Of a stretch of DNA of 35,274 nt, positions 31,301-35,274 are shown piece by piece. Made by a program: the position numbers and the translations under genes. Each line of letters starts with the position of its first letter. Position 1 is the stretch's first letter. The notes beneath the pieces are model-generated. The model was not told where the DNA came from and made no database searches. It worked only from the letters and a program-made list of their open reading frames with translations. The stretch is from CAZPUI01 sp964415525 (GTDB lineage Bacteria > Acidobacteriota > Holophagae > Holophagales > Holophagaceae): assembly GCA_964415525.1 (NCBI GenBank), contig CAYQAS010000039.1, positions 1 through 35,274 of the forward strand. The letters run 5' to 3'.

Positions 31301-31330
31301 AAGCAAAGGGCCCTGCAACCGCAGGGCCCT
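31301..31330 (-). terminator. Intrinsic terminator of pyrH
   Basis: A perfect 10-bp stem pairs AGGGCCCTGC (31307-31316) with 31321-31330 around a 4-base loop. Read on the minus strand it is followed by TTTGCTTT. It lies 20 bases after the pyrH stop and before the FAD oxidase gene. Confidence 0.85.
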
Positions 31331-31350
31331 CGATGCCGGAACGGTCTGGC

Positions 31351-32055
31351 CTAACCCACCAGCGTGCCGATGGTCTCGCCCTTGACCGCCCGCAGCAGGT
31401 TGCCGGGGACGTTCATGTCGAAGACGAGAATCGGCAGCTCGTTCTCCTTGCACAGCGCGATGGCGCTGGCGTCCATCACCCGCAGATCCTTCTCCAGGAC
31501 TTCCTGGAAGGTGATGGTGTCGAAGCGGGTGGCCGTGGCGTCCTTCTTGGGATCGGCGGTGTAGATGCCGTCCACGTTGGTGGCCTTCATCACCACCTCG
31601 GCATCGATCTCATTGGCCCGCAGGGCGGCGGCGGTGTCGGTGCTGAAGTAGGGGTTGCCGGTGCCAGCCCCGAAGATGACGATGCGGCCCTTTTCCAGGT
31701 GACGCACCGCCCGGCGGCGGATGTAACTCTCTGCGATCTTGGGCATCTCGATGCCGCTCATGCAGCGGGTGCGCACGCCGCGCTGTTCGAGGGCGTCCTG
31801 CAGCGCGAGGGCGTTGATCATGGTGGCGAGCATGCCCATGTGATCGGCGGTGACACGGTCCATGCCCTTGGTGGCGCCCGCCACACCGCGGAAGATGTTG
31901 CCGCCGCCGATGACGATGCCTACTTCCGTGCCGAGCTCCCGGAGTTCCTTGATCTGCTCCGCGATCATGTTGACCACCGCGGGGTCGATGCCCACCTTCT
32001 GCTCGCCCATCAGGGCCTCACCGGAAAGCTTGAGCAGGATGCGCTTGAACTTCAT
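31351..32055 (-). CDS. pyrH: UMP kinase
   Basis: The 234-aa amino-acid-kinase-fold enzyme phosphorylates UMP to UDP with ATP in pyrimidine nucleotide synthesis. Motifs are RILLKLSGEALMG at the N-terminus, VGIVIGGGNIFRGVAG, DHMGMLATMINALALQDALE, and GTGNPYFSTDTAAALRA. Length is normal for bacterial PyrH, which acts as a hexamer under GTP/UTP control. ATG 32055 has GGAG upstream. The leader is only 48 bases long and contains a strong terminator right before the Shine-Dalgarno. In many bacteria pyrH follows tsf and precedes frr; here its neighbours are plsX and a flavoprotein, an unusual setting. Confidence 0.97.
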   Translation of the reverse strand: MKFKRILLKLSGEALMGEQKVGIDPAVVNMIAEQIKELRELGTEVGIVIGGGNIFRGVAGATKGMDRVTADHMGMLATMINALALQDALEQRGVRTRCMSGIEMPKIAESYIRRRAVRHLEKGRIVIFGAGTGNPYFSTDTAAALRANEIDAEVVMKATNVDGIYTADPKKDATATRFDTITFQEVLEKDLRVMDASAIALCKENELPILVFDMNVPGNLLRAVKGETIGTLVG

Positions 32056-32065
32056 GGATGCTCCA

Positions 32066-32091
32066 GAAAAAAGCCCCGGAAAACCGGGGCT
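32066..32091 (-). terminator. Strong intrinsic terminator between plsX and pyrH
   Basis: A perfect 8-bp stem, AGCCCCGG/CCGGGGCT (32072-32079 with 32084-32091), has a TTTT loop and a run of six T on the minus strand. It ends only a few bases before the pyrH Shine-Dalgarno, so it could end the rpmF-plsX message or act as an attenuator of pyrH. Confidence 0.88.
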
Positions 32092-32103
32092 GAAAAGAAT
32101 CGA

Positions 32104-33174
32104 TCAGGGTTCGTTCGGGATCTCGCCCGTCGCCGTCTGATTCGGCTGCGGCAGTCGCTCGGACAGGGCGGTGTGGATGCGCTCGGTCACTCGGAACTCG
32201 CAGGCCCGGAGGGCCGCTCGGATGGCGCTTCCCACGGCCCGGCCATTGCTCCGGCCGTGTCCGATGATGGAAACACCGCGCACACCCAGGAGGGGCGCGC
32301 CGCCGTACTCGGCGTAGTCCAGGCGCTTCATGAACCGCATCATCGCGGGCTTGATCAGGAGACCGCCAATGCGGCTCATGAAGCCCTCCATGATGCTGTC
32401 CTTGATGCCACGAACGAGGCCTTCCGCCAGGGATTCCGCGGATTTGAGGACCACGTTGCCGACAAAGCCGTCGCAAGCGACGACGTCGAAGCTGCCGTTC
32501 CAGATGTCTCGGCCCTCGGCGTTGCCGCCGAAGTTGACATCCAGGGCGCGCAGGATCTGGGCGGCACTGCGGGTCGTCTCATTGCCCTTGGCGTCTTCCT
32601 CGCCCACGCTGAGGATGCCCACGCGGGGATGCGCCACACCGAGGACCTGCTCCGCGTAGACCGCGCCCATGAGGGCGAAGTGCACGAGGTGCTCGGCCTT
32701 GCTGTCCACGTTGGCGCCCACGTCCAGGAGGACGGTGGGCTTGCCCTTCATGGTGGGCATGCACGAGGCGAGGCAGGGACGGTCCACACCCGGCAGCATC
32801 CCGATCACCTTCATGGAGGCGATCATGGCGGCGCCGGTGTGCCCCATGGTGACCACGCCATCCGCCATGCCTTCACGGACGAGCTTGGCAGCCACACGAA
32901 TGGAGCTGTCCCGCTTGTCCTTGAGGATGATGGTGGCCTTGTCGTCCATGGAGACGACGCTGGAGGCATGCACGATCTCGGAGCGCGCCGCGAGCCCGCC
33001 CTTGATCCCGTGCTGTTCCAGCAGGGGCCTCAGGCGGTGCTCATCGCCGACCAGCAGCAGGTAGAGGTCCTCGTGGGCTTCGAGGGCCCGCCGCGCGCCG
33101 TCCAGGGTGGCGTGGGGGGCGTGGTCTCCCCCCATCACATCGAGGGCGATGCGGTACATCGAGGGGGTGTCCAC
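32104..33174 (-). CDS. plsX: Phosphate acyltransferase PlsX
   Basis: The 356-aa enzyme makes acyl-phosphate from acyl-ACP for phospholipid synthesis by PlsY. Family motifs are IALDVMGGDHAP at the N-terminus, EIVHASSVVSMDDKAT, GHTGAAMIASMKVIGMLPGVDRP, VLLDVGANVDSK, and VACDGFVGNVVLKSAESLAEG. The GTG at 33174 is taken as the start because AAGG, overlapping the rpmF stop, lies seven bases before it. The later ATG (MYRIAL) has no Shine-Dalgarno. Directly downstream of rpmF, the classic DUF177-rpmF-plsX arrangement. It ends in a strong terminator. fabH or other fab genes do not follow. Confidence 0.96.
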   Translation of the reverse strand: MDTPSMYRIALDVMGGDHAPHATLDGARRALEAHEDLYLLLVGDEHRLRPLLEQHGIKGGLAARSEIVHASSVVSMDDKATIILKDKRDSSIRVAAKLVREGMADGVVTMGHTGAAMIASMKVIGMLPGVDRPCLASCMPTMKGKPTVLLDVGANVDSKAEHLVHFALMGAVYAEQVLGVAHPRVGILSVGEEDAKGNETTRSAAQILRALDVNFGGNAEGRDIWNGSFDVVACDGFVGNVVLKSAESLAEGLVRGIKDSIMEGFMSRIGGLLIKPAMMRFMKRLDYAEYGGAPLLGVRGVSIIGHGRSNGRAVGSAIRAALRACEFRVTERIHTALSERLPQPNQTATGEIPNEP

Positions 33175-33183
33175 CCTGGAACC

Positions 33184-33369
33184 TTAGAGGCTCTGGGCCT
33201 TCGCGACGGTCTTCTTGCCGCGATAGAAGCCGCAGCCGGGGCAGACCCGGTGGGGCATCTTGGGGGCGCCGCAGTTCGGGCAGGTGCTCGCGCTCATGAC
33301 CTCGAGAGAGTCATGGGTACGGCGACGGTCACGGCGGGCCTTGGAATGACGGCGCTTGGGATTCGGCAT
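33184..33369 (-). CDS. rpmF: 50S ribosomal protein L32
   Basis: The 61-aa ribosomal protein has the typical N-terminus MPNPKRRHSKARRDRRRTHD, then a zinc ribbon with four cysteines, CPNC and CPGC, separated by GAPKMPHRV. It ends GFYRGKKTVAKAQSL. All four zinc ligands are present, so this is the zinc-containing form. The start at 33369 is the conserved MPNPKRR, with CGGAG upstream; the frame remains open further upstream but is not coding. The plsX Shine-Dalgarno overlaps its stop, so the two are co-transcribed. Confidence 0.97.
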   Translation of the reverse strand: MPNPKRRHSKARRDRRRTHDSLEVMSASTCPNCGAPKMPHRVCPGCGFYRGKKTVAKAQSL

Positions 33370-33424
33370 TGGAGACTCCGAAAAGAAAGGGTGAGTCGTG
33401 GGGAAAACCGGGGGAGGGCGGGCG

Positions 33425-33976
33425 TCAAGAGGACGCGTCGTCTCCGGGACCGGCAGGTTCATCGAACTGCAGTTTCAAACCTGAAAGCGCCTTCGCGAGT
33501 GCACTGGGTTCTTTCAGGAGCTCGGGACGACATTGGCAGCGCCCCTTGTTCCAGTTTTTACCACAGCGCGGGCAGAGGCCCTGACAATCTTCCTTGCAGA
33601 GGGGATGCATCGGAACATGGAGCAGGAACTGTTCCTTGACGAGATCCCCCTCGTCCAGAAGCGTCTCAGGCAGGAATACCACGTCCAGATCCTGGGTTCC
33701 GAGGGTATGGGCCCCGCGGACGACCAAGTCGGGATCTTTGGATCCGATGAATTGACTTTCAACACTCAGCGACTGGTCGATGGGCTCCAGGCAACGGGAG
33801 CAGCAGCTCTCCCACGTCGCACGGCCCTTGACCTCCACGTAGACATCCGGGGCGGAGGGCAGGAGCCGAAGCGTCCAGGCCAGATCCCGAAGGGCGTCCG
33901 CGCCCTCCAGCGGCAGCCGGTCTTCGGAGCCTTCCAGGCGGATGCCCTCGGCGGGCAGCTGAGTCAGATCGATCAC
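33425..33976 (-). CDS. yceD: DUF177/YceD family protein
   Basis: The 183-aa protein of the DUF177 family usually lies upstream of rpmF and is linked to 23S rRNA or ribosome maturation. Features are CCSRCLEPIDQSLSVESQF in the middle, then a glutamate/aspartate-rich stretch DLDVVFLPETLLDEGDLV, then EQFLLHVPMHPLCKEDCQGLCPRCGKNWN with four cysteines, a possible metal site. It starts at GTG 33976, which overlaps the stop of the prepilin gene (GTGA). The rpmF start is 55 bases downstream. Position and sequence agree, so the family call is firm while its exact function is less so. Confidence 0.9.
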   Translation of the reverse strand: MIDLTQLPAEGIRLEGSEDRLPLEGADALRDLAWTLRLLPSAPDVYVEVKGRATWESCCSRCLEPIDQSLSVESQFIGSKDPDLVVRGAHTLGTQDLDVVFLPETLLDEGDLVKEQFLLHVPMHPLCKEDCQGLCPRCGKNWNKGRCQCRPELLKEPSALAKALSGLKLQFDEPAGPGDDASS

Positions 33977-34482
33977 TTGGTCTCCGTGGGCGCCGCAGCG
34001 GGCTTGGCCTCGGTGGGCGTGGTGGGGGTGCCAGCGCCGGGGCCGCTCAGGCGACCGGGCTCGAACTTGATCTCACCGAGATCTTCAGGATTAGACGGAT
34101 CGCCCGCACATCGCACCACGTACCCCGCCTTCGTCACCGTGGCCTCGAAAGGCTGATCCCAGGGATCCTTTTCCGGCATGTTGGGAGGAATGATGCTGGC
34201 CTTCACCAAGGGGCTCTCGGCCGCAATCAGCGAACCCCAGGTCATCCCCTCGGGATACTTGCCGGTGTTGATGTAATACGTGTCAAGCGCTGTGGCCATG
34301 TCCTTGCAACGCGTCAGGGCCTGGATGTGTCGGGCCTTGGCGCTGTGCTTCCGGTACTGGCTGAACCCCAGCGTCGCGATGACACCGATGATCATCAGAG
34401 CGACGAGGAGCTCGAGAAGGCTGAAACCACGCTGGTGGCGCTTCGACATGGAAGGGTCCTTGGGCTCGGGAAGAATGGACAT
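33973..34482 (-). CDS. Type IV pilin-like prepilin (GspG/PilE class)
   Basis: The 169-aa prepilin has a positively charged leader ending KRHQRG, then the prepilin peptidase site G|FSLLELLVALMIIGVIATLGF, with the conserved Glu at position +5 of the mature protein. The hydrophobic helix leads into a GspG-like body: ALTRCKDMATALDTYYINTGKYPEGMTWGSL and DPWDQPF, the latter typical of pseudopilin GspG calcium-site regions. A proline/threonine-rich tail (AGTPTTPTEAKPAAAPTETK) ends the protein. Two starts are possible, M1 at 34482 (GGAG upstream) and the internal MSKRHQ. The stop overlaps the DUF177 GTG. The sigma-54 activator upstream may control it. It could be a minor pilin or pseudopilin rather than a major pilin. 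Confidence 0.88.
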   Translation of the reverse strand: MSILPEPKDPSMSKRHQRGFSLLELLVALMIIGVIATLGFSQYRKHSAKARHIQALTRCKDMATALDTYYINTGKYPEGMTWGSLIAAESPLVKASIIPPNMPEKDPWDQPFEATVTKAGYVVRCAGDPSNPEDLGEIKFEPGRLSGPGAGTPTTPTEAKPAAAPTETK

Positions 34483-34548
34483 AGAGGTGTCTCCAATGGG
34501 TGTTCCCGAGCATTCCAGTGTGCCATGAACGCCAGAAGTTACAAGGGA

Positions 34549-35274
34549 TCAGGCATCCATGTCCCCCTCGGCGGGGGGCGCGGCGGGAAAATCGGTAGGC
34601 TTGGGGCAGGTCGCGGGCAGGGCTTCGACCCCTCCGAGCTCCTGCAGCCAGTAGCGGTAGGCGCGAAAGCTCATGCCCAGAAGACGGGCCGCCCGGGTGC
34701 GATTTCCCTCGGATCGATCGAGGGCCCGACGAAGCAGATAGGCCTTGAAGGCGCCGAGGAAGGCTTCCACATCGAAGCCCTCCGACGGGATCTCGCAGGT
34801 GGGTCCAGGGACCATCGCCGTTCGAATCGCCTCCCCCCGCCCGTCCCGCAGGACCGTCTCGGGGAACAGGTCTACACCAATGGTGCCGCCAGCATTGAGG
34901 GCGACGCAGCGCTCCATCAGGTTCTCGAGCTCCCGCACGTTGCCTCGGAAGCCGTAGCGCTGGAGGAGGTCCATGGCCTCCGCCGATAGGTTCATGGGGG
35001 GCTTGTTCAGCTTCTGGCAGAACCGCCGCAGGAACTGTTCCGCGAGGATCGGCAGATCCTCCGGGCGCTCCCGCAGGGGAGGCATCTCGATCTGGAGGAT
35101 GTTGAGGCGGTAGTAGAGGTCCTCCCGGAACTGACCCTTGCCCACCAGATCCAAGAGGTTCCGGTTTGTGGCACAAATGACCCGGGCGTTCACGGCCCGC
35201 TCGTCGTTGGCCCCCAGCCGCCGGATGCGGCGCTCCTGGAGCACCCGCAGGAGCTTCACCTGGAGCGGCATCGG
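34549..35274 (-). CDS. NtrC/PilR-type sigma-54 activator, C-terminal part (truncated by window edge)
   Basis: The last 242 or so codons of a sigma-54-dependent response regulator are present; the frame runs off the right end, so the 5' part lies outside. The AAA+ domain continues from PMPLQVKLLRVLQERRIRRLG to RVICATNRNLLDLV, FREDLYYRLNILQIEMPPLRER and YGFRGNVRELENLMER. The C-terminal Fis-type HTH reads LLRRALDRSEGNRTRAARLLGMSFRAYRYWLQELG. The receiver or sensor domain is not seen. With a prepilin gene directly downstream, PilR is the likely identity, but other NtrC-family members cannot be excluded. The prepilin start is 66 bases past the stop. Confidence 0.9.
   Translation of the reverse strand, partial: PMPLQVKLLRVLQERRIRRLGANDERAVNARVICATNRNLLDLVGKGQFREDLYYRLNILQIEMPPLRERPEDLPILAEQFLRRFCQKLNKPPMNLSAEAMDLLQRYGFRGNVRELENLMERCVALNAGGTIGVDLFPETVLRDGRGEAIRTAMVPGPTCEIPSEGFDVEAFLGAFKAYLLRRALDRSEGNRTRAARLLGMSFRAYRYWLQELGGVEALPATCPKPTDFPAAPPAEGDMDA

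Noticed and set aside
31240..33639. 799-codon open frame antisense to pyrH, plsX and rpmF
   Set aside because: It crosses three well-known genes, their gaps and two terminators, so its openness comes only from codon bias.

Overview
The window is a compact, high-GC bacterial chromosome segment. It carries an ordinary bacterial core block (rpmF-plsX, pyrH, smpB, a type IV prepilin beside an NtrC/PilR-type sigma-54 activator) and many signalling genes: a GGDEF protein, an MCP, LytS-type kinases and a LytTR regulator. Gene content and style suggest Acidobacteriota, perhaps class Holophagae (Geothrix/Holophaga-like). That placement is my inference and no marker gene settles it. The most unusual feature is at the left edge: a tRNA-Gln(CUG) gene followed by gatE and gatD, the two subunits of the archaeal-type Glu-tRNA(Gln) amidotransferase, in an otherwise bacterial context.

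Layout. 84-3590 (+): tRNA-Gln, a hairpin terminator, then overlapping gatE-gatD. 3655-6272 (-): a PAS-GGDEF diguanylate cyclase, an unrecognised 268-aa protein, and a SurA-N-like lipoprotein. 6377-10228 (+): a secreted S9 (DPP-IV-like) peptidase and a Cache-type chemoreceptor. 10229-14640 (+): a remnant of a LytTR response regulator, a HEAT-repeat protein, and two tandem, partly near-identical LytS-type kinases whose expected response regulator is missing downstream. 14672-16115 (+): a YtrA-like GntR repressor, a slipin and a 51-aa membrane peptide. 16195-19053 (+): two diverged paralogous secreted proteins split by a 273-bp inverted-repeat (MITE-like) element inserted at TA. 19186-20717 (+): a CPBP membrane protease overlapping an intact LytTR response regulator. 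20725-21180 (-): smpB. 21322-22119 (+): an exported coiled-coil protein.

22409-24970 (+) is a threonine operon, thrL-thrB-thrC. It has a textbook attenuator: a leader peptide with a Thr/Ile-rich stretch, an antiterminator and a terminator. Two copies of one palindromic intergenic repeat lie on either side of it. From 25239 to the right end everything is on the minus strand. In transcription order this is: partial sigma-54 activator, prepilin, DUF177/YceD, rpmF, plsX, a strong terminator, pyrH, another terminator, a GlcD-like FAD oxidase, a small membrane protein, and three consecutive kelch/beta-propeller exported proteins.

Translational coupling by ATGA or GTGA overlaps is common (gatE/gatD, kinase1/kinase2, protease/LytTR, prepilin/DUF177, kelch2/kelch3). 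Starts were chosen on those overlaps and on visible Shine-Dalgarno sequences.
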